In this document: positions 16,736 through 25,486 of the stretch, piece after piece
Numbering within the stretch: the first letter of the stretch is position 1
Layout: the number at the start of each line of letters is the position of its first letter
Assembly (NCBI GenBank): GCA_963736305.1
Contig: CAVTOD010000007.1
Location: 434,001 to 498,000 of the forward strand
Length of the DNA: 64,000 bases
Direction of reading: 5' to 3'
Source: DASUPK01 sp963736305
GTDB lineage: Bacteria; Actinomycetota; Thermoleophilia; Solirubrobacterales; 70-9
The notes under the pieces: generated by a model
Databases searched by the model: none
What the model was told of the DNA's origin: nothing
Seen by the model: only the letters and a program-made list of their open reading frames with translations
Position numbers and translations under genes: made by a program

Positions 16736-18501
16736 AGCTTCGCCAGCTCCTCGCGCTCCTCGAGGTCCCGCTGCAGATACACGGAGTCCTCGAGGCCTTT
16801 CTCCGCGATCTCTTCGTACAGCGGGCACCGCTCGAGAAGCTCGTCGTGCGTGCCGCGGTCCACGATTCGACCGCGGTCGAGCACCACGATCTCATCGGCG
16901 AGGGAGATGGTCGAGAGGCGGTGGGCGACGATGAAGGTCGTGCGGCCCTCCATCGCCTCCCGCAGTCCCTTCTTGATCTCGGCCTCGGTCCGAGCGTCCA
17001 CCGAGGACGTCGCGTCGTCGAGGATCAGGATGCGCGGCTCGGCGAGGAGCGCTCGAGCGATCGCAACCCGCTGACGCTGCCCGCCTGACAGCGTCAGGCC
17101 GCGCTCCCCGATCACGGTGTCGTAGCCGTCCGGAAGCCGGGTGATGAAGTCGTGAGCCTGAGCCTGCTTCGCCGCCGCCTCGATCCGCTGCTGGGTGGCC
17201 TCGGGCTTGGCGTAGGCGATGTTGCCGGAGACCGTGTCCGAGAACAGGAAGCTGTCGTCGGCGACGAATGCGATCTCGGAGCGAAGCGATGCCAGATCGA
17301 CGTCCTTGATGTCGGCGCCGTCGATCACCACACGTCCCTCGCTCGGGTCATATAGCCGCGCCAGCAGCCCGACGAGGCTCGTCTTGCCGGCGGCGGTCGG
17401 TCCGACCAGTGCGACGGTCCGGCCCGGCTCCACCTCCAGATCGATGCCCGTCAACGCGGGCTCGGCGCCGTCGTAGCGGAGCGTCACCCGCTGCAGCGAG
17501 ACCTGGCCCCGCCCCTCCGGCAGCGCGGACGCCCCGGGCGCGCTCTCCATGGACGGTTGCCGGTCGAGGATCTCGAACATGCGGTTGCCGGATGCGACGG
17601 CTCGCTGGGCCATGCTCAGCGACATGCCGAGCCATCGCACGGGGCCGGAGAGCATCACCACATAGAGGTAGAAAGCGGTCAGGTGGCCGACGCTGGTGTG
17701 GCCGTGGATGACCTGGAGACCGCCGACGAGGAGCACGGCCGCGAGCCCGAGGTTCGGGAGGAACCCCATCAACGGCGTGTAGAAGGCCTGGAGGCGCGTC
17801 GAGACCATGCTCTGCCGGAAGACCCTGTTCACGGAGTTCGTGAAGCGATCGAGCATGTGGCGCTCGCGTGCGAACGCCTTCACGATCCGGATCCCGGAGA
17901 TTCCTTCCTCCGCGCCTGCCGTCACCTCTCCGATGCGTTGCTGAACCTCCTGTTCGGCGGGCCGGTTCCGCCTGCTGTAGCGCGTCGCGGTCGCCACCAG
18001 GAACGGCACCGGCGCCAGGGCGATCAGGGCGAGCACGGGGTCGAGGACGAACATCGCCACCCCCGCGAAGAGGATCGTCAGCGCGCTCTGGCTCACCCAG
18101 ATCAAGCCGTAGCCGAGGAAGAAGCGGATCGACTGCAGGTCGACGGTCGCCCTCGACATCAGCTGGCCGGTTTGCTGATTGTCGAAGAAGGCGAGCTCGA
18201 GCTTCTGGAGGTGCTCGTAGAAGACCTGGCGCAGGTCGAACTCGACCGCCAATGAGACCTTGCCTGCGATCAAGCGCCGCCCCACGGTGAGCGCCAGGCG
18301 GAGGACGCCCGCGCCGAGCAGCGCCATTGCCAAAGGCAGGATCTGGCTGCGGTGCTCGGACTCGATGGCGTTCACGGCCGAGCCGCTGAGCAGCGGAATC
18401 ACGACCGTCATCCCCATCGCGAGCCAGGCGAGCAGCAGCGATCCGATCAGCTGGCGGCGATACGGACGTAGGAAGCCGAGTAGGCGCCGGAACGTGGGCA
18501 T
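16732..18501 (-). CDS. ABC exporter half-transporter, degenerate-site subunit
   Basis: A 589-aa half-exporter. Walker A is GPTAAGKTS (about 367-375) and the signature LSGGQRQR is canonical. Walker B reads ILILDDATSSVD, with Asp in place of the catalytic Glu. This Asp is the mark of the non-hydrolysing site in heterodimeric bacterial exporters such as TM287. ATG at 18501 selected because the hydrophobic exporter domain starts right after it. Its TGA overlaps the start of the catalytic partner. Confidence 0.93.
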   Translation of the reverse strand: MPTFRRLLGFLRPYRRQLIGSLLLAWLAMGMTVVIPLLSGSAVNAIESEHRSQILPLAMALLGAGVLRLALTVGRRLIAGKVSLAVEFDLRQVFYEHLQKLELAFFDNQQTGQLMSRATVDLQSIRFFLGYGLIWVSQSALTILFAGVAMFVLDPVLALIALAPVPFLVATATRYSRRNRPAEQEVQQRIGEVTAGAEEGISGIRIVKAFARERHMLDRFTNSVNRVFRQSMVSTRLQAFYTPLMGFLPNLGLAAVLLVGGLQVIHGHTSVGHLTAFYLYVVMLSGPVRWLGMSLSMAQRAVASGNRMFEILDRQPSMESAPGASALPEGRGQVSLQRVTLRYDGAEPALTGIDLEVEPGRTVALVGPTAAGKTSLVGLLARLYDPSEGRVVIDGADIKDVDLASLRSEIAFVADDSFLFSDTVSGNIAYAKPEATQQRIEAAAKQAQAHDFITRLPDGYDTVIGERGLTLSGGQRQRVAIARALLAEPRILILDDATSSVDARTEAEIKKGLREAMEGRTTFIVAHRLSTISLADEIVVLDRGRIVDRGTHDELLERCPLYEEIAEKGLEDSVYLQRDLEEREELAKL

Positions 18502-18582
18502 ACACCGACTATACAAAGTGAAGTAAAGACCGCCGACGGGCATCCTTCAGCTCCTCGGCGAGCGCTCGGTACCCTCCGGCGA

Positions 18583-18987
18583 GTGCTCCGAGAGCTAGTC
18601 ACCTGGCCGATCTCGATGGCGCGCGCGGCGGTCGATCTGCCGCGCACGATGGAGCGAAGCATTCGAGAGGCGAACGACCTGATGGAGGTCTCGCGCGAGC
18701 AGCTCGAGGCGATGCGCCGGCAGGCCGACCAGGCGCTGGAGCAGGCCGAGCGGATGAACGAGCTCCTCGGGCGAGTCGTCAAGCTCACCGAGCCGCTCGA
18801 GCGCGCCCAGCGCGGCGGCGAGTTCGTCGCCGAGGGCCTGAAGCGCGCGATCTTCGGAATGGAGGAGGCAGCGATCGAGGCTGAGGTCGCCGCTGAGGAG
18901 GCTGTCGAGGCCGCCGACAAGGCAGAGGAAGTCGTGCTGGAGGCGGGGGAAGCGGAAGACCAGCGCGAGGCCGAAGCCGAGCGGTGA
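18583..18987 (+). CDS. Coiled-coil protein of unknown function
   Basis: A 134-aa mostly helical, Glu/Ala-rich protein. After a hydrophobic, amphipathic N-terminus (LVTWPISMARAAVDLP) it is one long predicted coiled coil. It begins with GTG at 18583, is divergent from the ABC exporter, and its end overlaps the next small gene by 4 bp (GTGA). No family recognised; the two genes are likely co-translated. Confidence 0.7.
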   Translation: MLRELVTWPISMARAAVDLPRTMERSIREANDLMEVSREQLEAMRRQADQALEQAERMNELLGRVVKLTEPLERAQRGGEFVAEGLKRAIFGMEEAAIEAEVAAEEAVEAADKAEEVVLEAGEAEDQREAEAER

Positions 18988-19166
18988 GCCGTTCCGCCGC
19001 TGGTCTCTGTGATCGCTGCCGGCACCAGCGCCTGATTCGCAACACCCGCGGATCGGAGTTCTCGCTCTGCGAGCGCTCCAAGACGGATCCGGGCTTCGCG
19101 CGATACCCCCGCCTTCCGGTGACGAGCTGCCGCGGTTTCCAGCCACGACCGGTGGGTAATGGCTGA
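18984..19166 (+). CDS. Small Cys-rich (zinc-ribbon-like) protein
   Basis: A 60-aa protein with four cysteines, LCDRC (CxxC), SLC and TSC, around a conserved-looking core NTRGSEF and YPRLPV. The pattern suggests a small metal-binding fold and resembles short hypothetical proteins of high-GC actinobacteria. Function unknown. Starts with GTG overlapping the preceding stop. Confidence 0.7.
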   Translation: MSRSAAGLCDRCRHQRLIRNTRGSEFSLCERSKTDPGFARYPRLPVTSCRGFQPRPVGNG

Positions 19167-19168
19167 TT

Positions 19169-19209
19169 TGCGAGGGTGCTCCGAGGCGAAGCCGAGGAAC
19201 AACCCGTTT
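19169..19209. repeat. REP-like hairpin repeat, copy 1
   Basis: A 41-bp element TGCGAGGGTGCTCC...ACCCGTTT with a near-palindromic core, almost identical to 20777-20818. It lies between two genes and could be a dispersed palindromic repeat or act as a terminator. Confidence 0.7.
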
Positions 19210-19227
19210 GACGACTATTTCGGACTG

Positions 19228-19707
19228 ATGTGGACCGGGAAACTGAGAACGGCTGGGCCGGCGATCGTCCTCGCCGTGGCCGCCCTTGTCCTGGCCTCGT
19301 GCGGCTCGGGTGGCGGAGCCGACTCGACCGTCGCGCAGCAGCCGCCCGTCTCGGCCGAGACCGCCGGGCAGCTCGCCAAGCTGAGCGACCGCGTTGCAAC
19401 CGATCTGGACGCGGGAGACACCTGCCATGCCGCGCACGCGGCCGATGATCTGAGGGCAGCCCTCGAAGACGCGGACCTGCCGGCGACGATGCGCGCCGGC
19501 GCCGACGCAGTGGCCGGACGCCTCGTCTATCAGGTCAACTGCCCGCCGCCACCACCGCCGCCCGAGCCCAAGAAGAAGTACAACCGGCCCGAAAACCACG
19601 GCGGTGACCATCACGGCGGCAACAACGGCTTTACACCGCCGGGCCACGCGAAGCACGGCGGGTTGGTTCCTCCAGGCCAGGCGAAGCTGAAGGGCGAGGA
19701 AGGGTGA
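19228..19707 (+). CDS. Pro/His/Lys-rich lipoprotein
   Basis: A 159-aa predicted lipoprotein: signal peptide ending in the lipobox LASC near residue 25, a helical middle with C72 and C107, then a poly-Pro run followed by a Gly/His/Lys-rich tail with two GxTPPGHAKHGG-like repeats. ATG at 19228 chosen for the signal peptide. The codons upstream of it belong to the REP-like repeat. Its TGA overlaps the GTG start of the protein kinase, so an export-linked or sensing partnership is possible. Confidence 0.75.
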   Translation: MWTGKLRTAGPAIVLAVAALVLASCGSGGGADSTVAQQPPVSAETAGQLAKLSDRVATDLDAGDTCHAAHAADDLRAALEDADLPATMRAGADAVAGRLVYQVNCPPPPPPPEPKKKYNRPENHGGDHHGGNNGFTPPGHAKHGGLVPPGQAKLKGEEG

Positions 19708-20775
19708 ACCGTCACCTCGGGGGGCGAGCGCTACGAGCTCAAGGACCGGCTGGGCCATGGCGGCATGGCCACCGTCTACAGCGCGCGTGACCTGAAGCTC
19801 GACCGCGAGGTCGCGATCAAGCTGCTGGCCGACAACTTCGCCGGCGACGACGAGATCCGCCGGCGCTTCTCCCGCGAGGCTCGTCTCGCCGCCAAGCTCG
19901 ACCATCCCAATATCGTCCAAGTGTTCGACGTCGGCGAGGACGATGGCCGCCCGTTCATCGTCATGGAGCAGGTCGATGGGGGCACCCTCGGCGACCGGCT
20001 CGACGGTCGGCGGAGGTCGATCGCGAGGGGGGAGGCACTGCGCCTGCTCTGCCAGCTCTGCGAGGGGCTCGGGCACGCCCACGCGACGAAGCTCGTTCAC
20101 CGCGACATCAAGCCGCAGAACCTACTGCTGCGGGAGTCCGACGGCTGCCTCAAGATCACCGACTTCGGAATCGCCCGCGTCGCCGAGGAGACCACCCGGC
20201 TGACCAGGCCCGGCAAGGTGATCGGGACCGAGCGGTACATGGCGCCGGAGCAGCTCGCTGACGAGAAGATCACGCCGGCCGCGGATGTCTACGCCTGCGG
20301 CGTTGTCGCGGACGAGGTGCTGCCTCAGTCCCGGCCGCCCGAGCTCCGCGAGATCGTCGAGCGGTGCCTCCGTGAGGACCCCGCGGACCGGTTCACCGAC
20401 GCCCGCTCCCTCGGCGCAGCTCTCGCGACTGTGGAGGGTGAGGGCGATGGCGGAGTGATTCGCCGGGTCCGTTCCCACGAACCGCCGACGCGGCGCGTGC
20501 CCGCCGCCGGTCCCGCAACCACGAGCTGGCCCGCCCCCACGGAGCGCGCCCGGCATCGCCGGTCGGGCATCGCTCGCGTCGCCGCGGTGGCGGCGACCCT
20601 CGCGATCATCGCGGCGGGTGTGCTCGTCGCGACGGACTCGGGCGGCTCCGGCTCACCGAGCAAGGCCGACGGCGTCAAGCAGCGCCCGGCGCCCGCGGCG
20701 TCCGTTCCGACTTCGAGCGATCCAGCCGAGCAGGCGCGGGCGCTTGCCGACTTCTTCCGCGCGCAGTCGCGCTAG
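19704..20775 (+). CDS. Ser/Thr protein kinase (PknB-like), apparent frameshift and short C-lobe
   Basis: Eukaryotic-type kinase. GxGGMATVYSARD, VAIKLL, HRDIKPQN, DFGIA and APEQ are all present, followed by a transmembrane helix (about 20571-20634) and a short outside tail. The glycine loop is encoded upstream of the first in-frame ATG (19765), yet no standard start lies in that frame. The GTG at 19704 overlapping the lipoprotein stop (GTGA) reads into the kinase if one G of the six-G run 19719-19724 is dropped. The segment between DVYACGVV and the closing RPPELREIVERCL is about 30-40 residues shorter than in typical kinases. The short C-lobe could make it a weak or inactive kinase. Confidence 0.8.
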
Positions 20776-20776
20776 A

Positions 20777-20818
20777 TGCGAGGGTGCTCCGCAGGCGAAG
20801 CCGAGGAGCAACCCGTTT
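20777..20818. repeat. REP-like hairpin repeat, copy 2
   Basis: GGGTGCTCC and GGAGCAACCC form the two arms of a hairpin around GCAGGCGAAGCCGA. It is nearly identical to the copy at 19169-19209, and a related sequence is at about 4690-4730 inside the start of the DUF1844 gene. It sits between the convergent kinase and Thr/Pro-rich lipoprotein genes. Confidence 0.7.
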
Positions 20819-20819
20819 C

Positions 20820-21047
20820 TTAAGGAGTCGTCTTCGGAACCGGGGCGGTGGGGGTGGGAGCCGGCCTGGTCGTCGTGGGTGGAGCCGTGGTGGTGGTGGG
20901 CGGCGGGGTGGTCGTGGTGGCTGCGGTGGTCGGTGGGTGAACCGCCGGCTCGGACTTCTCGCCGCAGCCGGCGACGGCGGCGAGTGCCCCCGCCGCCAGG
21001 ACCAGCACCAACAGGCGCCGCCTTCCCGCTTCAGGCTCCGTGATCAC
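20820..21047 (-). CDS. Thr/Pro-rich small lipoprotein
   Basis: About 75 aa: a basic N-terminus, a hydrophobic stretch and lipobox AVAGC, then a tail consisting almost only of T, P and A (TTTTPPPTTTTAPPTTTRP). It is probably a lipid-anchored, O-glycosylatable spacer peptide. GTG start at 21047 inferred from the signal peptide; no clear ribosome-binding site. It is a low-complexity ORF, so caution is needed. Confidence 0.5.
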   Translation of the reverse strand: MITEPEAGRRRLLVLVLAAGALAAVAGCGEKSEPAVHPPTTAATTTTPPPTTTTAPPTTTRPAPTPTAPVPKTTP

Positions 21048-21237
21048 CGCGGGGACGGTAACGAAGGCGTTTTCGGACTGCCTGGCGGGGTAGTCGCGAA
21101 CACATGGATGAGGAGCTCGCGCTCGTGGTCCCAAGGCGCTTCTGAGCGGCGGATGCGGGAAACCCCTGCTTCCCGCGAGGGCCTTGTACTGATGACAATT
21201 GCCTTTCCGGCGTCGACCATGCCTCAGAACGACGGGG

Positions 21238-22275
21238 ATGGACGGACACGTGAAACCGCTTCCTAGTGCGCGAGCAGATTCGAGCAAGAGGGCGATGGCC
21301 TACAGCGCCGCCGCGATGTACGGCGGCGCAACGTTCGTGGGCATCGTCGAAGGCCTGCTCCCCGAGGGTTCCAAATTCTCGATGGCGCCGAGCTTCATCG
21401 CGCTCGCCGTCGTCATCGCTCTGTTGCTTTGGGGAAAGAAGCTCCCCATCTGGGCGCTGGCCACACTCGGCCCGATCGGGGCGGCGCTGATCGGCATCGC
21501 GATCGCAACCACGAACGGACACGGGGACGGCGCCGCGCTCTACGCCTGGCCGGTGCTCTGGCAGTCCTACTTCTTCGGGCGCAGGGGCACCGTGATGATC
21601 GTCGCTTGGATCGGGATCGTCCACGGCCTGACCCTGATCTCTCTCCCGCCGGGCGTCGGCTACATCGACCGCTGGCTCGACGTGATGGTCTCGATGATCG
21701 TCGTCGGTGGCGTGGTGAACGTGCTTGCGGCCCGCAATGAGCGGCTGGTGGACCGGCTGGCGGGCGAGGCTCGGGTCGACGGCCTGACCGGCCTCCTCAA
21801 CCGCCGCGGGTTCATCGAAGCAGCGAAGGTGGAGCTCTCGAGAGCCCGACGCACCGGAGTCCCGCTTGGGTTCGTGTCATTCGACATCGATCACTTCAAG
21901 GCGGTCAACGACGAGTTCGGCCATGACGCGGGCGACAAGGTGCTGGTCCGCCTGGGCCAGCTCTTTCGCGAGCAGGGGCGCCAGGGTGACCTCGTCGGGA
22001 GGATGGGCGGCGAGGAGTTCGTCGCGCTGCTGATCGACTCGGACGTCCGCCGGTCGCTCGAGTACGCGGAGCGGGTCCGTGCGGCCTTCGCCGTCGAGGC
22101 GCCCGGCCTGCCGCGAGCCACCTTGAGCGCCGGCGTCACCTCGGCGACCTCTCCCATCGAGCTCCAGCCGCATCTGCAGCTCGCCGACGCCGCCCTCTAC
22201 GCGGCGAAGCGCGGCGGACGCAACCGGGCCGCGGTCGACACCCGCCTCGCGCCGGAGCTCGCCGTCAGCGGCTGA
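21238..22275 (+). CDS. Membrane diguanylate cyclase (GGDEF domain)
   Basis: A 345-aa protein with about five predicted transmembrane helices (residues ~20-170) followed by a GGDEF domain. The domain has DGLTGLLNRRGF, FDIDHFKAVND and the active-site GGEEF (around 259-263), so it should make c-di-GMP from GTP. No RxxD inhibitory site is evident before the GGEEF. ATG 21238 is used here; a TTG at 21199 is in frame. With the EAL (9.5 kb) and HD-GYP (29 kb) genes it gives the window a full synthesis/degradation set. Confidence 0.9.
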   Translation: MDGHVKPLPSARADSSKRAMAYSAAAMYGGATFVGIVEGLLPEGSKFSMAPSFIALAVVIALLLWGKKLPIWALATLGPIGAALIGIAIATTNGHGDGAALYAWPVLWQSYFFGRRGTVMIVAWIGIVHGLTLISLPPGVGYIDRWLDVMVSMIVVGGVVNVLAARNERLVDRLAGEARVDGLTGLLNRRGFIEAAKVELSRARRTGVPLGFVSFDIDHFKAVNDEFGHDAGDKVLVRLGQLFREQGRQGDLVGRMGGEEFVALLIDSDVRRSLEYAERVRAAFAVEAPGLPRATLSAGVTSATSPIELQPHLQLADAALYAAKRGGRNRAAVDTRLAPELAVSG

Positions 22276-22638
22276 TCAGCGGAACTCGACCTCGGCAAGC
22301 GGGCTGCTCGTGACCCACTCCTCGAGGTTGCCCGAGCCTCGGCCGAGGTCTTCGAGGATTCCGGCGATCACCTCTCGGCGCTCCGCCTGATCGGTGATCG
22401 GGCGGGCGAGGGCGCCGAGATCGGCCTGCACACTGCGCTTCAGGTGGTAGGTGACCCCCGGGTGGGCGATCAGGTTGGCGTACCAGTCGCGCGTGCCGGG
22501 CGAGCCGCTCAGAAAGGTCCGGCCGCCATAGCGGTAGCGCCAGATCTCGATCCGGCGGGGCTCGCCGCTGCGACGGCCGATGGTGGTGATGTCGATCGTT
22601 CGATCGTTCTCGAGTCCGCGCTGGACCGCCTCGTCCAA
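22276..22638 (-). CDS. F420-dependent nitroreductase-like (Ddn family) protein
   Basis: A 120-aa split-barrel protein of the deazaflavin-dependent nitroreductase/DUF385 type (TTIGRRSGEPRRIEIWRY at the N-terminus, YANLIAHPGVTYHL in the middle). Such proteins bind F420 and reduce quinones or nitro compounds. TTG start at 22638 follows directly on the stop of the efflux gene, so the two form one operon, pairing efflux with reduction of a toxic compound. Confidence 0.85.
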   Translation of the reverse strand: MDEAVQRGLENDRTIDITTIGRRSGEPRRIEIWRYRYGGRTFLSGSPGTRDWYANLIAHPGVTYHLKRSVQADLGALARPITDQAERREVIAGILEDLGRGSGNLEEWVTSSPLAEVEFR

Positions 22639-24201
22639 CTACGCAGCCTCTGAGTACGCGGCCTCGTCGGCCTGCGGCAGCTCGCCGGGCATCTCGTCGC
22701 CCGCAAACTGCTCCGCCGCCTTCGCCTCGGGCTGAACCACGACCGCGGCAACAGCGATTGCCGCGACAACCAGGCCCGCGGCGATCCAGAAGGCCAGGTG
22801 ATAGCCGCTGGTCAGGGCCGAGGCGGTCGAGTGACCGGCGTCTTCCAGGGTGTTGCTGCGCGACGTCGACAGCGTCGCGAGCACCGCAAGGCCGAGCGCC
22901 CCGCCGACCTGCGCGGAGGTGTTGACCAGGCCGGAGGCCAGTCCCGCGTCGGCGCGGGTCGCGCCCGACATGGCGATCGTCATCAGGGCCGGGAAGCAGA
23001 TCCCGATGCCGGTGCCCATCAGGACCAGGACGGGGAACACATCGACCCAGTAGTTGGCGTCTACCGGCGCCCGCGTGAACAGGGCCAGTCCGGCGGCCAC
23101 CAGGCCGAGGCCGGGGAAGAGCAGAGTCCGCGCGCCGAAGCGCATGATCAGCGGCTCCGAGTAGCGGCCCGTCAGCGTGCCCATGATGATCGTGATCGGG
23201 AGGAAGGCCAGCCCGATCTGCAGGGCGTCGTAGCCCTGCACGAGCTGCAGGTAGAGCGAGCCCATGAAGAACATCCCGAACATCCCGGCCACGGTCAGGA
23301 TCTGGACCAGGTTCGCCCCGGAGACGTTGCGTGACTTGAAGATCCGCAGCGGGATCAGGGGCGTCTTGGCGCTCGCCTCCCGGGCGATGAAGAGCGCGCC
23401 GAGGACCAACGAGCCCGCGCCCAGAAGCAACGTCGTCGAGGCGCCCCAGCCGTCCTTGGCGGCCGGCTCGACGATCGTGTAGACGCCGAGCATCAGGGAG
23501 GCCGTGATCAGCACGGCGCCGAGCAGGTCGGCACCCTCGCCGAAGCCGATGCCCTTGTCGTTCTCGAGCAGGCGCCGCGCGAACAGCGCGGTGGCCAGGC
23601 CGATCGGGACGTTGAGGAAGAAGATCCAGTGCCAGCTGATCACCTGCGTGATCACGCCGCCGAGCAGGAGGCCGACGGCGCCGCCGGCGGACGCGACGAA
23701 GGCGTAGACGCCGACCGCCTTCGCCTGCTCCGCCGGCTCGGGGAACATCGTCACGATCATTCCGAGGATGACGGCGGAGGTCATCGCGCCGCCGATTCCC
23801 TGGAGAAGGCGTGCGCCGATCAGCATGGCCTCGCTCTGGGAGGCGCCGCAGAGCACCGACGCCGCGACGAAGACCGCCATGCCCGTGAGGAAGATCGTCC
23901 GGCGGCCGATCAGGTCGCCGAGCCGCCCGGCGAGCAGGAGCAGCCCACCGAAGGTGATCAGGTAGGCGTTGACGACCCAGGCGAGGCTCGACTGGTTGAA
24001 GCCGAGATCGTCCTTGATCGAGGGCAGCGCGACGTTCACGACGGTGATGTCGAGAACGATCATCAGCATCCCCGCGCAGAGGACGTAGAGGGCGATCCAC
24101 CGGGAGCGGTCGCTCATCGGCTGAGACTTGTCCTGTGCTGTTCCACCCTGTGCCTGCGTCATCTCTTCGGCCTCCTCTGCCACTGAACTGGTCGTTTCCA
24201 A
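22639..24201 (-). CDS. MFS drug:H+ antiporter, DHA2 (14-TM, EmrB/QacA-like)
   Basis: A 520-aa transporter with 14 predicted helices. It has the DHA2 motifs LDITVVNVALPSI in helix 1, GRLGDLIGRR (motif A) and the motif-C region around LLLGGVITQ. It probably exports hydrophobic drugs or toxic metabolites. TTG start at 24201 with GGAGG 6 bp upstream. A good promoter with a palindromic -10 lies at 24238-24266. The downstream F420-type reductase is in the same operon. Confidence 0.92.
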   Translation of the reverse strand: METTSSVAEEAEEMTQAQGGTAQDKSQPMSDRSRWIALYVLCAGMLMIVLDITVVNVALPSIKDDLGFNQSSLAWVVNAYLITFGGLLLLAGRLGDLIGRRTIFLTGMAVFVAASVLCGASQSEAMLIGARLLQGIGGAMTSAVILGMIVTMFPEPAEQAKAVGVYAFVASAGGAVGLLLGGVITQVISWHWIFFLNVPIGLATALFARRLLENDKGIGFGEGADLLGAVLITASLMLGVYTIVEPAAKDGWGASTTLLLGAGSLVLGALFIAREASAKTPLIPLRIFKSRNVSGANLVQILTVAGMFGMFFMGSLYLQLVQGYDALQIGLAFLPITIIMGTLTGRYSEPLIMRFGARTLLFPGLGLVAAGLALFTRAPVDANYWVDVFPVLVLMGTGIGICFPALMTIAMSGATRADAGLASGLVNTSAQVGGALGLAVLATLSTSRSNTLEDAGHSTASALTSGYHLAFWIAAGLVVAAIAVAAVVVQPEAKAAEQFAGDEMPGELPQADEAAYSEAA

Positions 24202-24237
24202 TTACGACCTCCCCCGTCCCCAAAACTCATCGCTGCT

Positions 24238-24266
24238 TGTACAAGTTCGAGCGCGGTTGAAGTCAA
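24238..24266 (-). promoter_or_regulatory. Promoter of the efflux operon with CTTGTACAAG palindrome
   Basis: On the minus strand TTGACT (24266-24261), 17 bp, TGTACA (24243-24238). The -10 lies inside the perfect 10-bp palindrome CTTGTACAAG (24236-24245), which could be an operator for a dimeric repressor. Confidence 0.55.
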
Positions 24267-24285
24267 GCGACTGTGAATGAAGGGC

Positions 24286-25401
24286 TCAGTCAAGCCGCGA
24301 GGGGAGCCCGAACCGAGCGTAGGCGGCCTCGAGCTTCTCGTAGTCGGCCGGCTGCTCCGGCGTCCGGGCCTGGACCTCGGGGTCCGGGTCCTGCGAGCCG
24401 CGCAGGATGAAGGCGTCCACTTCCTTGATCTTGTCGCCCTCAAAGGTGAGCACGTTGACCGCGAATGGCACGCGCGCCTGCTGCTCCTCGTCCCAGCTGT
24501 AGAAGGCGAGTGCGGGTTGCCCGTTGGCAGTCACCGGGATCGACTTCCAGCGCCAGTCGGGGATCATCGACCACTGCTCGAGGAACCCGCGGATCCCCTC
24601 GTGGCCATGGAACCAGCGCGCCATCGGCGGCATCGTGAACGCGGCGTCCTCGGCGAGCATCGAGACGACCGTGTCGACGTCGTTGCGCTCCCAGGCGTCG
24701 GCGTACTGCTCGACGATCTCGCGCAGCTTCTCGTCGCCGAGCGCGCGCAGCGTCTCCTGCTGGCTCTGCTCGGGGAGCCGCTTCTCGATCGTCGCCCGGG
24801 CTCGCTGGAGTGCGCTGTTCACCGACGCGACGCTGGTGTCGAGCATGTCGGCCGTCTCCTGCGCGGAGAAACCGAGCACCTCGCGCAGGATCAGGACCGC
24901 TCGCTGGTTGGCGGGCAGCAGCTGCAGGGCGGCGACGAAGGCGAGCTCGACGGACTCGCGCTGTTCGTAGCGAGCGTCGGGGGAGGCGTAGCCATCCTCG
25001 AGGCCGAGCGTCTCGTCCGGGAAGGGCTCGATCCAGACCGACTCGACGAGCGGCTCGCCGACCCCCCCGTGCGGGTCCGCCGGGGGGCCGTAGTCGATCG
25101 GCAGGATGCGCTTCGGTCGGCGGCCGATCGCGTCCAGGGACGTGTTGGTGGCGATTCGGTAAAGCCATGAGCGCAGGGAGCTGCGGCCCTCGAACTTCTC
25201 GAGGTTCCGCCAGGCGCGGACCAGCGCCTCCTGGAGGGCGTCCTCCGCGTCCTGCACCGAACCGAGCATGCGGTAGCAGTGGGCCTGGAGCTCGGAGCGG
25301 TGCGGCTCGATCAATCGCGCGTAGGCGTCCTCGCTGCCCTTGCGGGCGGTTTCGAGCAGCTCTCGCTGCTCAACGGTGCTTTCAGTGGAGGCCGAACTCA
25401 T
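24286..25401 (-). CDS. ECF sigma factor with C-terminal SnoaL-like domain
   Basis: A 371-aa sigma-70 factor: region 2 (HCYRMLGSVQDAEDALQEALVRAW), a long linker, region 4 (QRAVLILREVLGFSAQETADML...VNSALQRAR), then a SnoaL/NTF2-like domain (EQYADAWERNDVDTVVSML). This layout matches the ECF groups with a fused C-terminal regulatory domain (ECF41/ECF56-like, TIGR02960 type). In these the fused domain takes the place of a separate anti-sigma factor. ATG 25401 preferred; GTG 25428 is in frame. It may control the neighbouring efflux operon, but there is no direct evidence. Confidence 0.9.
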   Translation of the reverse strand: MSSASTESTVEQRELLETARKGSEDAYARLIEPHRSELQAHCYRMLGSVQDAEDALQEALVRAWRNLEKFEGRSSLRSWLYRIATNTSLDAIGRRPKRILPIDYGPPADPHGGVGEPLVESVWIEPFPDETLGLEDGYASPDARYEQRESVELAFVAALQLLPANQRAVLILREVLGFSAQETADMLDTSVASVNSALQRARATIEKRLPEQSQQETLRALGDEKLREIVEQYADAWERNDVDTVVSMLAEDAAFTMPPMARWFHGHEGIRGFLEQWSMIPDWRWKSIPVTANGQPALAFYSWDEEQQARVPFAVNVLTFEGDKIKEVDAFILRGSQDPDPEVQARTPEQPADYEKLEAAYARFGLPSRLD

Positions 25402-25486
25402 CACTTCTGGAGAGTAGACGGACGCCACCGCGGAAACTCATCGCCGGACCGATGAATTTCGAGCGGTTTGTCGGTCTCAGTGGCAG

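Noticed and set aside
16735..16828. A longer N-terminus for the catalytic ABC subunit
   Set aside because: The extra codons overlap the partner gene and are Arg-rich; the GTG at 16735 gives the usual GTGA coupling.
19159..19227. Upstream extension of the lipoprotein at 19228
   Set aside because: These codons are translated REP-like repeat; starting at 19228 gives a proper signal peptide.
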